Of a DNA stretch of 64,000 nt, positions 1-12,030 are shown in pieces (position 1 is the first letter of the stretch; every line of letters begins with the position of its first letter). Source of the DNA: Adiantum capillus-veneris. Its lineage: Eukaryota > Streptophyta > Polypodiopsida > Polypodiales > Pteridaceae. A model generated the notes under the pieces. It saw nothing but the letters and a program-made list of their open reading frames with translations, ran no database searches and had not been told where the DNA came from. Location of the stretch: contig CM043959.1 of assembly GCA_014529385.2 (NCBI GenBank), positions 4,153,045-4,217,044 of the forward strand, in the 5' to 3' direction. Made by a program: the position numbers and the translations under genes.

Positions 1-1597
1 AAGCGTAAGCACACGTATGCACACACAAACACACACTTTGTCACTCTGCTAGTGATCATTCGTTGCAAGGGATTTTTCTCTTGGGAATCTTTTCTTTTGA
101 AGTGGATTTGGTGGAATTCTCCCCTATTAAAAAATTACATACTCTTAATGGTTCTCTTTAATCATTCTAGCCCTTTGTAAAAAAAAACTCTTTCAAGATC
201 TTCCTATGGGGTTTACCTTTGGTATGTTTTGGTAGGACGTGCCCCTATCTTATTCTCCATGTCCTGATTTGGAGATGGATTCACTTCATTATATTTTGAC
301 TCTCTCTCCCCTTGTTCCAATTTCTTTTGTTTCCCCTCCTGCACAAACCGTGCTTGGACTTCTTGGAGGGCTCTACTCTACTCAAATAAAATGTTCTTTC
401 TCCCAAGGCATCATGACTCTAGACTATTGGTGCGACCTTTGTTGTACTGTGAATTTACTTCTCCTTGAGGTTTTCTAACAGGTTCTCATCCCTATTGTAA
501 GTCATGCAAAACTCAAGCAACCATGATCACAAGAGCCTTGTGCTTTGTGTTTAGAACCTTGCCCTGAATATGGTAAGCCCCTAGTATTGGGTGTTTTCTT
601 TCTCTTATCTCTTGCATTTGAACACATGTCTTCACATAGCCTTAACAAGCTTGGTAAGGTTGCACTCGTCTCACATTATTGGGTCTCCTCTTCAATCATA
701 GCAAGGCTAGGTGTTGTGTTGTTTCATCTATCTCACTATTGAAATACATATGATAGAATGGCTTATGGATTGATGCACTCTTATACACTATCTTTTGTAA
801 TAGCTATACAAGTGTATGTACCTATGATCCTACACTATTGAACCTATGATGATTGTGAAAATGTGAAGCTTACTTGAATGGATCTATCTGCTACTACTGG
901 CATCCTCTCTCCTATTTGAGTATGGCATGAACATAAGATTCTTGACATTTTTAATGGCATCATACAAGTGTTGTCATCCTATGTCTATAATTGGCTATTG
1001 CTTGTCTTGTACTACTTGCAGGAACCTACTAAATATGAGTGGATTTCTTCTATCACTAGGATTTCTACACACTGGCTTGGATATTAGAAGTTGGGATGCA
1101 CTGTTGCTCCATCCTCCTTAAAGGTGAGTATCTCCTCTGAATGTGCCTATAGATTAATCCTTTTATAAATGATTCAAAAGGTCATGATATAAAACCCAAT
1201 TTTCTCATGTATGCTAGTTTAGTACTTCCTTATTGTGCTCAACATTCTCCTAGGTGGGAGCTGTTTGATGCTTTTGACACGTTCCATGGCTACTTATGAA
1301 TGTAAGGGCCCACAAGGACTTAAGAAACATGTCCTACATTGTAGTAGTGAGTGTGACTCCATAAATTTTGATGATAACTAGCAAAATGGTCTTCTGCTAA
1401 AAATTGCACCTTTTTTACCTTATTCTATGTCCAAAAAGTAAATTATGAGGATAAAAGAATCTATGGTATGATCACCGACCCACTAAAGCTTGTGGGAAAA
1501 ATTGTCTCATCATCCAAAAAATTCCTTAGCTTTCTTACAATACAACCAATCACAAGAAATTATTGTTTTGAGCAAAATACAGTACTTCATCAACTTG
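1..1597. other. Non-coding AT-rich DNA, no gene recognised
   Basis: Short open frames on the + strand (239-478, 545-742, 927-1121) have no recognisable domain, no repeated support and no sensible splice context. A purine run followed by TGTTTGATGC at about 1252-1270 could be a decayed polypurine tract and LTR start, but no partner LTR was found. I see nothing else to annotate here. Confidence 0.5.
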
Positions 1598-1790
1598 GGA
1601 GGCTTACCATGACCAAAGGGTGAGACATTTGCAGGGTTGCTCAGTTTTCCCATAAGTAGTGGTCTCTAAGCTCTAAGCTCAAGAAATGAGTTTCCAAAAA
1701 TAATAGGTGTCTCATGAGATGGAAGTTCTTCTCAAAACCTTGAAAGGGCACTTTTATGTCCTGTTAAGTTACCAACCTAGTGTTCAAGCA

Positions 1791-1823
<33 letters not shown>

Positions 1824-2107
1824 GAGGAAAATGACTATGACATGCACACTTCGGAGGCTTACCATGACCAAAGGGTGATACATTTGCAAGGTTGCTCATT
1901 TTTTCCCATTAGTAGTGGTTTCTAAGCTCTAAGCTCAAGAAATGATTTGCCAAAAATAATAGGTCTCTCATGAGATGGAAGTTTTTCTTAAAACCTTGAA
2001 AGGAGTCTTTTATGTCCAGTTAAGTTACCAACATAGTGTTAAAATAACACACACATGCACACGCACACGCACAAATGTACACACACATACATGAAGGAAA
2101 TGATTAT
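1598..2107. repeat. Direct tandem duplication, 255-bp period
   Basis: The segment starting GGAGGCTTACCATGACC at 1598 recurs at 1853 with scattered substitutions. Both copies run through the words AAGCTCTAAGCTCAAGAAATGA and CTCATGAGATGGAAGTT and end in a CA-rich tract followed by TATGACATGCACACT. The copies differ at several percent of sites, so the duplication is not recent. Confidence 0.85.
1790..1819. repeat. (CA)n microsatellite
   Basis: Uninterrupted CA dinucleotides end the first unit of the 255-bp duplication. The matching place in the second unit (2047-2095) is a longer, imperfect CA/CG/TA tract, so the dinucleotide run evolved after duplication. Confidence 0.95.
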
Positions 2108-4030
2108 GACATGCACACTAATTAGACCAATGTTGGATGCTACCAGCCATCCAATGGCAATCAATCGCCAAAACACCATTACACACACTTGTGAAAAATG
2201 CTTGAGACATGTGTAGACACAATAGAACTTACTCAAAATGTAAGCATGCAATTAGGAACATTGCACACAATACAAAACACATACTCATCTACCAAGATTA
2301 TTAAATGTGCAAAAGTTTATTTGAAAGAACTCATGACATGATTAGGGGTTGAGAATCCAAAAAGGAGCGATTGGATCTCTAATAAAAAATGATGAAAACT
2401 AATCTGCTCCTTAAACAAAATGGAAACTAAGTGAGACAATATTGATGAAAACAATGAAGATTACTTTAAGTCAAGAGTTCACAAGAGCATAGAAAGCCGA
2501 AGAACCTCACGACTATCTCTATACAAAAGACTCTAGACCTAGCCTTTCAACAATGACCTTAAATCTAAGGCTAGGCTATTCTTCCAAGAATGCATAACTC
2601 TATAGAAGAAACTTCTTTTAAAAGCATGCACTCTAGCCTCTTAAACAGTATCCATAAATTATATTTATCTTACCATAACATATATAATTTGGAACTCCTG
2701 ATGAGTCCCCAAGCATTCCAAATTGATGGCAAAAATTAGTAGCTATCATCTTTCTTGGTTATATGTGTTGGTATCCACCAACATTATAATTTGGAATACA
2801 TCCTGTACAACCAGGTCAATGTTGAGGTGTCACATAACATAGGCCAAATTCACATGCAATGGACCAAATAACTGTCAACTCAAGGAAATGTAACCAGGCT
2901 AGGTCTTGGAGGAATCATACAAGAAGTTTGAAAGTTTCATTAGATGCGTTGATAAGAGGATCATTCAGAGTGCCTAAATAATGGGAGTAAATAAAAGGCA
3001 TATATTAAGATCGATAGCTAACAAGAGCATAGAAAGCCCAAGAACCTGATGAATATCGTTATACATAAAAGTGTCACTCTGGATTTTAACAATAAGCTTG
3101 AAGCTCAAGGCTAGACAACTCTAACACCATGAATGCATAACTCTACACATGAGCCTTCTTTTATAAGGATGGACATGAATCCCTTACATAGATGGAGAAA
3201 TTAGTAGATATTCTTTTGCTTGTTGCATGTGTTGGTGTTCACCAACCTTTTCCCCTCCTAAATTGATGCATGTCCCTTGCAAGGGCGTCAATATTGGCAT
3301 GTCAAATAGCATAGGAGAACTCCATATACAATAGACCAGAGTCAATCCAAGGAGTGATGAGATAGCCAAGACTTAGAGGCATCACACAAAAAGTGCAAGA
3401 GTTTCATTAGGTGCTTTGATAAGAGGATACTTGAGAGTGCTAAATTATTGAGAATAGAGAGAAGCCATGGCTTGACCTACCTATAATCCTCTTCGAATCA
3501 TCAATAATTAACCACTTACACACACGTTGTGAACATGGAGTACTTTTTGCCAATCCTCTTAAGCATGCGCGCGTGTGCATGTGCACACACATACACACAC
3601 AATGAAAATGATTATGAAATGCATAGTAATTATAGTGATGTTGGATGCCACCAACTATCCAATGTCAATCAATGTGCCAAACATTGTCACATATACATAT
3701 GGAAAATGCTTAAGATGTGTAGACACAATAAAACCTGCTCAAAACACAAGCACACAATTAGGAACAAGTACACACTCACTAGCAAAGCTAAATGAATGTG
3801 AAAAACACTTATTTAAGGTTCTCCTAACATGATAAGGAGTTGAGAATCAAATCAAATGTGATTAGCACTCTAAATAAGAATGTTAAAAACTAATATACTC
3901 ATAAACACAATGGAGAATAAGTGAGACAATATTGATGAGAATAATGAAGATATTATTGATATCAAGAGTTAACTAGAGCATAAAGAAAGCTCAAGAACCT
4001 CAGGACTATCTCCATACACAAGAGTATAGT
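2040..4030. repeat. Decayed dispersed repeat units
   Basis: Blocks at 2057-2560 and 3545-4030 align along their length: a CA-rich start, then GATGTTGGATGC, CACAATTAGGAAC, GTGAGACAATATTGATGA and CAAGAGTT words in the same order. A second pair, 2750-2990 and 3220-3450, shares TGTGTTGGT.TCCACCAAC and GTTTCATTAG.TGC.TTGATAAGAGGAT. The CATAGAAAGCC..AAGAACCT block occurs a third time near 3020. This looks like an old, locally amplified non-coding repeat. No protein frame runs through it. Confidence 0.7.
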
Positions 4031-5240
4031 TCTAGCCTTCTAAGAAAACTCTTTAAACAAGTCTATAGCATCAAAGAGGCACCACAGTCACACTTGAGTA
4101 TGTTGATTGAGACAATGAACTTCTCAAAGAGGAGATGAAAGGTCCTCTCCCTAAGTCCATGAAAATGCTCCCAAGGGATCTATATTGCCAAGTCCAAGTG
4201 GTGAGTCTTCACCCATCGAAATTGATGCTTTGCTATAGGTAAGGGATTTATCTTGCCAAGATCAAGTCTCCAACTACCCAAACTAGTGATGTTGTCTTTG
4301 AGAACATAGTGATCTCCAATGCCAAAGTCACATCCATATCTCATGTGTGCTACTTTTTTAAGTGCATAGATGTGTCCAAGGCAATGTGTAAGCTATGACC
4401 CCTTCTGGAGTACACAACCACCAAGAAAGAGTGGAATGAATGGATCTCCCAAGGATTGCACACTACTAGATGATAAAGCCAAAGTTGAAGCTACCGTATT
4501 TTAGAGCAACCGTTGATAGACCACATGGACCACCATTGAACGGTGCCCCATCACAAGGCAGCTTCCTCCAATGCACAAAACACAAGCTAATAGGTTGTTG
4601 TCCACCCAAAAAAGCACTTTCAAGGGGCTAAAAATGCACATCTAACATGAATTTCAGCATGCTTATATGCTCCCAAGAGGTGTCAAAGAGATGCAAGGGG
4701 GTCCAAGAAGGGTACAACTCTATGTGCACAATCATTAAAGGGCTAAAAATTGAAAAAAGGCACTATAACACCTAAAAAAGATTGGATTTTGTGATTGTGA
4801 CCATGGATGCCTTATGGAAGGGGAAGGAGGATAGATTTAGCAAGATTAAGGAGCATCTCACCAAGCAATAACCTCCCTTTGAAAAACACAACCAAAGTCT
4901 CAAAAACAAAGCTCGATAAGAAAATGTGGCAACTAGAAAAAATGCTAAGAGCATACGAGGGAGATCTCATGAAGGAAGGGCCTCAATATGGGAATGCTAG
5001 CCACATGAGTGTATATCACTCTGGTTTTTTGCAAAAAACACAAGAGATACTTGTTATTTGCAACATAAACACAACAAGAAATACCAAGCCCCATTCAAAG
5101 AAAAAAATGCTTGCAATTCTTAACTTGTTTAGAGAACTTTTCACAACTATGGCGTGTTAGGTACAAGATTTGAAGAGTGCAGATCTCAACATGCTGAGAG
5201 AACCTTTTGTAGCGATGTTGTGTCAGATCCAAGTTTTGGA
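4031..5240. other. Unassigned stretch with one 117-codon open frame
   Basis: An open frame on the + strand at 4807-5160 encodes a lysine-rich 117-residue product with no motif I recognise. It overlaps an open frame on the other strand and sits among decayed repeats, so chance is the likelier explanation. The rest of the stretch shows nothing beyond AT-rich sequence. Confidence 0.4.
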
Positions 5241-5248
5241 GAGCCTTT

Positions 5249-5288
5249 GCTTTGATACCATGTAAGACTGGGTCAATGAGAGTGGGTC

Positions 5289-5349
<61 letters not shown>

Positions 5350-5495
5350 TGAGGAGACTAATCAACTCCCCATTGCCACCATGGACCACAAACCTATGAT
5401 AGACGACATTTATAGATGATCACGAGATAATAGCCCAAGCATCTCATGCCCATATATTCAAAAAGCTAAGGCTCTCTAGCACTTTGGTGACTATT
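5249..5495 (-). other. Possible LTR edge with tRNA-Met primer site
   Basis: Read on the minus strand, an LTR-like end in ..CTTACA at 5261 is followed by TGGTATCAAAGC (5260-5249). That is one base from the initiator-tRNA-Met primer-binding site used by the clearer elements in this window. The sequence to the right could therefore be the 5' LTR of a minus-strand element, with a GA microsatellite inside it. No partner LTR or coding region was found, so the call is tentative. Confidence 0.35.
5292..5347. repeat. (GA)n microsatellite
   Basis: About 28 uninterrupted GA units. They lie just inside the possible LTR edge at 5261, matching the habit of several LTRs here of carrying GA/CT tracts. Confidence 0.95.
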
Positions 5496-5762
5496 GGAAA
5501 ATCTAGCCTGAGCATGTAGAAAATGGGCCCCACAATCCCAAGCAAGGCCATCAATCATCAAGTGAGAGGCCTAGTACGCTATGGACTAGGACCACCAAGC
5601 AAAATCTATACGCTTTCTAAACAATGAGTTGATGTCACCTAGTTAACATTAACGTATTTGGCCATGATAAGCCTAAAAAGAGGAGACAATGGTGAAACAT
5701 TTGATGGTGGAGGAAGAAGGCAATCTACAATTAAATCTAGCTAAAAAACAAGCCTAATCAAC

Positions 5763-6604
5763 ATGTCCTACCTCAAGAGATTCACCAATGCAGAGGTGCA
5801 TCTCGCGAATGAATACACGGGTGAGCTATTGTCTTTATATACTATGATTAGAAAGGCAACTATAGGATGTAAAGACAATAGCGATACTTCACAGTGGGGC
5901 CAGAGTTGGGGACATTGTAATGTATATATACTTAACACAAAACACCTACATAAAGCATCATATGGCCCTAAAACCCTTTGCCTCTAAAATACAAAGGAGT
6001 AAAGACAATAGCGATACTTCACAGTGGGGCTGGAGTAGCAATCGCTACAAAAGGAATCTGGGAGAAATGGGGAAGACTAGCTCTCAAGAAAACCCGCATG
6101 AAATTGCAACTAGCAGAATGATATGTAGAGAAACCCTTAAGAATGTTGAAACAAGTAATTGTATCCTCATCCGGGATACAGTACGAACATACCTTTATTA
6201 TACTACATTTTGGAAAAGGTAACAACTTTGAAGTTATTTTGGGGTGACCCTTTATACGTCAACTAAAGATGGTTCAAGATTAGGGCTATGACCATCTCTA
6301 CTTACCGCACAAGGAAATCACAACTAGAGTTAACACAAACAACCATAGTTACAAGGATGTTGTCACTATAGATGCGAAAACACAGTTTCTTGATTGGCTA
6401 GTGAAGGATTCGTATATTTGGATGCGTGGAGCATCAAAATGCAAGAGCCTGAGAAGGGAGGATTCCATCCTAGAGCCCTCATTAGAAGATAACTTCTACG
6501 TGAAGGAACCATTTCAAGAGGGGTTGTTTGAACCCTTTGGATGGGACAAAGTACTAGCGATGCTAGATGTCTCTGTATACGATGTGATCACTACGACGTT
6601 TTTT
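5763..6604 (+). pseudogene. Retropepsin-like aspartic protease relic, copy 1
   Basis: Across several frames the + strand reads as a retroviral-type aspartic protease region. A decayed D-S-G-A active-site loop lies near 6015-6035, and a GI.EKWG-type segment follows. A flap-distal stretch then gives VILG..F.RQLKMVQDWGYD near 6215-6290. Downstream, an uninterrupted frame (6401-6727) contains WMRGASKC and LFEPFGWDKVLAMLDV, ending where the LINE begins. Frameshifts and stops break the frame repeatedly, so no product is expected. The order resembles a retroelement-derived or domesticated protease family that I associate with ferns, which is memory-based inference. The better copy is at 12490-13415. 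Confidence 0.6.
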
Positions 6605-7206
6605 GACAATCTCATTCAAGCTCAATCGATGCATAGACCAAAGAGAGTTGGCGACAATAGACATCCTTGTTTAACCCCAATAATGCTTACAAAAAATTCT
6701 AAAATTCCTCTTCCCATGTGCAATTGACACATCCCATTCTCATAGATTCGAGAAACCGCAAGCATAAACTCACTTGGCACCACTTGAAGTTCTTCCATCC
6801 TTCTCGAAAAATCGGTACGTGGAATCATATCAAAGGCTTTCTTAAAGTCCACCAAACAACAATGCAATCGCTTGACTTTCAACCGACTTTCCTCCATGAG
6901 AACGCGAAGAGTGACAAGATGATCAATGGTGCTATGGCATCAACAAAAACCCGCTTGTCCTTTTTCATGCTTATCATTCTCTTCAGCCCAATCACTCAAT
7001 TTCATGTCCATTATGCACCCAAACAACTTTGCCATAAGAGACCCAATTATTATAGTTTGGTAGTTGTTTACATTCTTTATATCCCCTCCTTTATGTTATG
7101 GATTGACCCAATTAGTACTCCAATCATAAGGTATACCATGTTGAAGTGCAAGGTTAAACATGTCACACATCCACTCATGTGTAAAATCTCCCGTCCATTT
7201 GATCAT
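6605..7206 (-). pseudogene. LINE reverse transcriptase fragment, copy 1
   Basis: The frame at 6897-6622 carries CLVDFKKAFDMIPR, the RT block with the first catalytic aspartate, and GVKQGCLLSPTLF, the block preceding the YADD-type motif. Upstream, in shifted frames to about 7206, lie the fingers-domain words NYRTI..GSLMAKLFG. The catalytic DD block and thumb are absent because the element ends at about 6605. The product would have copied element RNA at a nicked target. With at least two frameshifts and no active-site DD it cannot act. Confidence 0.82.
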
Positions 7207-7834
7207 CTCCGTACCTGTGTAAAAGTAACTTTCCATAGTGATCCAGCTCTTTCAAATCCATTGAAGTACGATCATATAAGTGAACTTCCTTCAACTCCCT
7301 TGAAATGTATGGCATATCAAATTGTTAAGTATCATGTTACAATGTTTTTGTGTGAGCGTTCATATCCCCAATTACAATAACATCACCTGCGCCTTTGAAA
7401 TAAGCAATGTCCTCTTCTAAATCAAAAAATGGATGATCTCTATCCATGCAAGCATAAAAGGGGGAATCATGATGAGGAGCATAGCAACCGGCTACAAAAA
7501 TAGGTTCTCTTTTTGGTGTCATAATTTTCAGCCATACATAATTTTTGTACTTGTCATCTTTCACAACTGATACAAAATCTTACAATCCTTTCTTAACCAT
7601 ACATGCAACCACTCCTTGCCCTCTTCTTTGCTTGATATTCTTTGACCACATCAATGAATGTACATTGTAATTCTCCAAGCCGTTAATTCTTTGTGTATCA
7701 TACCCCCAAGTTTCAACAAGATGTTCAACATTGGCTTTGCTTGCTAGTTCATCAATGCCAACCCCTACATTCCATGGGTGTCCATTGCAATTCCAAAAGC
7801 ATATTTTCAATTGTAACTCGGTCTCATAGATCAC
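7207..7834 (-). pseudogene. LINE APE-type endonuclease fragment, copy 1
   Basis: The N-terminal frame (7834-7580) contains CFWNCNGHPW, matching the start of the endonuclease fold with its catalytic asparagine. The next frame (7564-7337) contains CYAPHH and GDMNAH, the central D-x-N motif. The C-terminal part, with the SDH histidine motif seen in copy 2, falls in the roughly 860-bp deletion at 7207. A frameshift near 7570 separates the two frames. This family nicks target DNA to prime reverse transcription, and this copy lacks essential residues. Confidence 0.82.
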
Positions 7835-8022
7835 GCATTCCTATTTTCTCAAGGGACTTGCCTCCTCCTTGGACACATTTTCTTCGTGAGAGATCTCCTT
7901 GTTTTTCTTATTCTTTTCCTCATATGCCTTGCGACACATATTTTATTGCTTAATAGTGCGATCTTTACATTAAAAAAATTTTGTATCCCTCAAATAGATC
8001 CAACTATTATCAAGGATAATCT

Positions 8023-8651
8023 TCATTTGGTCTCATCCGGCATGGTACATACAATTGGCCGTTCTCCCGAGCGAGAAGCTCCTTGCTTACCCACTCTATG
8101 TGCTCCATAGACCATAATTCCGGACATGCCAAAGTGGGTTTTAAAGAAATCTTCAATAACAATGGCAAGAGAAGGAGGTGTCTCTAACTTCTCTTCGAGA
8201 AAAATCCACAAATAACAATGTTCTTGAAATGTTGCTCCCGTTCCTTCAACTCCTCCACATCCACATTCTCAACATTCTTTGTTTGAGCCATAGCTTGCAC
8301 GAGTGAGGAATTAGGAACCACATTACTACCACATACATTAGCCCAAGACTTGTTTGTGCATACATTTTTCATGTCGCATACATCCCGCCTCATAGTGTCA
8401 AATTTATCCTCTTTCGATACCTGGTCATGCTCTACTTTGCTCATGCACTCCTTCAAAGCATTCAAGTCCACAAGAGAGAGTTTACATTCCTTGACTTCCT
8501 CTTCAAGTTGCATCAAATGTGTTGTTTGCATCCCAAGTGTCCTCTTCAGATTCTCATTTTCAACCACAAGAACCCCTAGCATGCCATTCTCCATTGCAAG
8601 TGCTCGTAAGTTTTCACCTTGTTTGTTTACAATCTCTTTCAATAATTCCAA
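8023..8651 (-). pseudogene. LINE ORF1-like coiled-coil protein
   Basis: A 155-codon minus frame (8651-8184) is rich in leucine, glutamate and lysine, with a heptad pattern over most of its first 110 residues. It continues in an overlapping frame to about 8023. It lies directly 5' of the endonuclease, where plant LINE ORF1 proteins are encoded. Such proteins bind element RNA. No zinc knuckle or RRM is clear, so assignment rests on position and coiled-coil character. Copy 2 lacks this region. Confidence 0.6.
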
Positions 8652-9017
8652 CTATGCCATGATCGTGGTTTTTGATGCCGTTGGTTAAGTGGTTGTGTTT
8701 CTATCTCTACACTTTAGGAGATTTTAGATCATTTTCTACAATGTTTGTGGACCTTGTTGAAGAAGAAGAACCCTTGCAAGTGTCAGAAAACATTGTATGT
8801 AAACTTTCATGAACCTATTCAATTCAGACATACTGCTACAGAAATGCCTTTCATTATTTTGAAACTTTTTTGTTTTTACATCAATGCTGAGAGGATGTTG
8901 TGCTCTTCGATTGAAGCTATGGATCACCCAAATCGGAGTTCAGATAAGGAAGTTATGATCAAAAGAGTGAACTATTGTCTACTAGGTCAAAAAATGGCAG
9001 CACTAGAGAGAGGGGGG

Positions 9018-9019
<2 letters not shown>

Positions 9020-9081
<62 letters not shown>
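9020..9081. repeat. (GA)n microsatellite
   Basis: About 31 GA units preceded by a run of nine G. It lies in the otherwise featureless spacer 8652-9205 between the LINE and the zinc-finger pseudogene. Confidence 0.95.
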
Positions 9082-9085
<4 letters not shown>

Positions 9086-9205
9086 AAACGATTAGAGATA
9101 CAGCGAGAGAGGAGTAAGATACCGAAGACTCGCCTAAATTTCAAAACCGTCAATAATCATTAGCTTTGTAATCCTAGAGATTATGGGGTTCGTAATAACA
9201 ACAAG

Positions 9206-12030
9206 ATGTTTGCCATCATTTCTGCTTCGGATGGCAACATTCGGACTCAGGTGAAAGATGGTGTGACATTAGGTGATCAATTTCAATTTGTATTGGATTC
9301 AACCTTGTCCACAAAGTTTATGTTGGTCACAAATATGGATGTGGGTATGTCCTCAATATCAAATGTTTCGATTGTGGAGTTATTTAACACTTGCAATGAT
9401 GAAAGAGAAGGTTTTTGGCTGGAAACTCACCAAGAAACTTCAGGAAACATTTTATGTTCACCAGGAATCAACACAAGATGTTTGGATAGAAGAAGAAAAG
9501 AAAGACAACAAAATATCTTCGGGTTCAAACCAGGTAGAAAAAACACAAAGTACAACGGAGTACATTGTGCCAAATAGCCATAAGTACCCCAAATTGACCC
9601 GAATGATTTCTAGGTGTTTGATTAAGAAAAAGGTAGGTGAAGTTCCCTAGGTGTACAATGGAGATTGAGTTTATGAGCAGGACGTTGTGCCGCATGGTGT
9701 CCCCAAAATGTTGGGGATGGAGCAAAAGTATGATGGCCATTGTTGGGTCAAGCTTGTTCATTCTAGAATGAGGTATCCACCTTTAATCCAGAGAAGTAAA
9801 CGTGGCAAACATCTCGTCTGCAAGAATAGCTCGTGCTCAATCAATGCAATGAGCGGACGACCAAATGAGACTTCTTGGATAGGGAAGTTGCTAACTTCAA
9901 TTTCATCGATTGGTATGTTGAGATCTAGAAACAAAACACTACGATGCTTCCAATGTGATCAGAGTCCAGTTCTCCTTCGAGAGTGTTCTTGTGTTTTCTA
10001 TTACTTGCTCGCTGACTACAGCTAGACTCGGTTGTTCATCCACATTGGTAACCATAACCACCCCGTCACAAAGGGCACTTTGCGGTCAACAATTCAACAA
10101 ACAAGCGAGCTTGTGTCTCATGTGGTGTCTGAATCACCAATGAATGGACCTAGGCATTTGCAGTTGAATCTTGCATAGCAGATGGTTATGGGAGCGATAG
10201 ATCAAGAAAACGAGGAGCAACTAACGCAATGAGCTCCTCTCTATATCGGAGGAGGTGCGACCATTGATCCATACGCAAAGGTGCTGTTTTGTTTGCTTGT
10301 CTTCGTACCTTTTTCACTTCCTTCTAGTTGACATGCATGTGCATAAAATTAATGTCAGGTTTAAACATTGGATGAGATAAGAAACTACTCCACGCATTGG
10401 AGTAGGTGTATATTCCCAATTGATTTGACTGAAAAAAAATGCGACGATAGGTTTTTCCACGGTATGCTATTTCTAGGGCAATTTACAAACCATAACAAAA
10501 GATGTCATGTGTTCAAAATTTCTGTCCATGGCCCGGTGTTGAGCTAGTAAATAGAATGCGACAAGACAGGAGAGGAGACTTGTGAAAAATCTGGGTTTGC
10601 TTTGATCATGTACATAGGGTAGTGGGGTGGACAACAATGGCAGCACATGTCTACGATCTTGCATAAGGCCAGCTCCACAACTTCCTACTTTTTCTTCATT
10701 CATTTTTAGCTTTGTTCAATGATTAAACTTTGTAGGATTCAAGAAATGTAAATAATTTCCATCTACAAGATGGAGGAAGAAGACACAGATGTGCAGATAA
10801 TGTTCTAGGAAATGATGAATTCGATGACGCTGGACAGCGGACACCGTCCAATTGATTGTAGAGGATTCATGGAAGATGAGACTGGAGAAAATTGGAAAGA
10901 GACTTGAATTGTATTCAACGAAGGACCTGATAATGTTATGGAAAAGAACGCTCATGCTTATTTCATTGGGAGCAAAGTTTGCATATTCACACCATGCAAT
11001 ACGTGCATAAAAATTTCCAAGATGAGCACAAGTGTATGTGTGAATTGTGGGGTTTTGCAAGGATCAAGGAAGAGGTAACCACCTTGTACAGGAATTTTAC
11101 GAGGTTGGTGGACTTTTGGCAAAGTGTCCGACTATAACTTGTCGCAAATGGATCGTTAGCTAAGTAACCCTTGTTACAGAAAACACTTTGTTGGAGTAAA
11201 CATTGTCAAGCAATTTTTTGATAGAGTCTTGTACTTTAGTGCTCGAATGCAATCCCATAATAACAATATGTTGTAGGAAGTGGATGATCTATCGTACATT
11301 CCGACTACAAACCTTGTCGAAACTAAGCACACAAGTTGACTTGCTGGCAATGGAAATAAAGAAATGATAGAGCTTGTACGATGCATTCTTGTCTGATCTA
11401 TCAATCACTTTTCTTCAAAGTGTGAAGATGCTTGCTTTTGTGGAGGGTAGATATCACAGAGCTGGACCATTTGCAGAAAAACTTGCTCGTCGTGCACAAC
11501 AAGGCCAAGCACCAGGCCCAATTGCTATGGCTAGAGAGATTGATGATGGAATGAGAGGTACACCACTCTATCAAGAACCGACAATAGAGGGAGATAATAT
11601 TACAGTAGCCAGGAAGTGAAAACAGGCTGGGATAGTGAGTTGTGAGGAGGAGAATGCTTCACATGGATCTGAGTACCTCACTTAAAACATCCCGCGAACT
11701 CGTAGAGGTGTCTCCAAGCAACTACGAGAGTGGTCGATCAGGTAGTCGAAGAACACGATGGTGGGCTAGTGGTTGAGGTGATAGGCATTCATAAGACAAT
11801 GTGGGCAATCCGTCGTATACCAAAGGGAAGCAAGGTTCAACGTCGAGGGTGGTTAGGATCTAGAATTGATAAATGCAAAAAAAATTATAAAGAACACGGG
11901 TGCATGCATTGTTGCACCATCTTGTAAGAGTCCCAAGTATATGGCCAATGGAAAAGCGAACAAACATAACTGGTTTAGAGTTCCTAGAATTGGAGACATG
12001 AGGCTTCACAGTAAAGAAGGTTGCAGTTAA
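9206..12030 (+). pseudogene. Zinc-finger/transposase-like protein relic
   Basis: The + strand keeps a readable but repeatedly broken protein. Cysteine pairs (HLVCKNSSC near 9810, LRCFQCD near 9945, ECSC near 9980) precede HIGNHNHPV near 10045, a CCHH arrangement like WRKY-GCM1/FLYWCH-type fingers. After 10440 come CHVFKISVHGP, a D-HVHRVVGWTTMAAHVYD-like stretch (shifted frames, about 10600-10660) and ERSCLFHWEQSLH near 10950. The frame at 11374-11619 reads LSDLSITFLQSVKMLAFVEGRYHRAGPFAEKL. A Cys/His tail near 11880-11960 could be a SWIM remnant. That order fits MULE/FAR1-like transposases or related plant zinc-finger proteins. At least five stops or frameshifts make it inactive. The identification is inference. 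Confidence 0.5.

Larger units (their letters stand above)
5496..7935. repeat. Segmental duplication, copy 1
   Basis: From GGAAAATCTAGC at 5496 this segment aligns with copy 2 (12209-15645) in the same order: a non-coding lead, a retropepsin-like pseudogene on +, then a LINE on -. Similarity stops near 7935, just after CTCATATGCCTTG. Copy 1 is about 1 kb shorter, chiefly because some 860 bp of LINE sequence is missing at 7207. Both copies share the same retropepsin/LINE junction, so the LINE was in place before the duplication. Confidence 0.88.
6605..8651 (-). mobile_element. LINE retrotransposon, copy 1 (broken)
   Basis: Reading right to left on the minus strand there is an ORF1-like coiled-coil frame (8651-8023). 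It is followed by an APE-type endonuclease (7834-about 7340) and reverse transcriptase motifs (about 7200-6605). The element stops after the RT segment ending G.KQGC.LSP..F, before the catalytic DD motif, at a junction with the retropepsin relic. LINEs normally lose their 5' end, so a missing 3' end points to later rearrangement. About 860 bp between endonuclease and RT is absent compared with copy 2. Confidence 0.85.

Noticed and set aside
4807-5160. 117-codon open frame as a gene
   Set aside because: No motif, antisense open frame of similar quality, and decayed repeats all around.
6718-7380. 220-codon + frame opposite the first LINE, and its match at 13587-14033
   Set aside because: It is the antisense shadow of LINE RT and endonuclease; the minus strand has all recognisable motifs.
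8959-9153. Open frames made of SLSLSL or EREREREE in GA tracts (also 24406-24813, 40172-40381, 63495-63852)
   Set aside because: Dinucleotide repeats are open in all frames and give no coding evidence.
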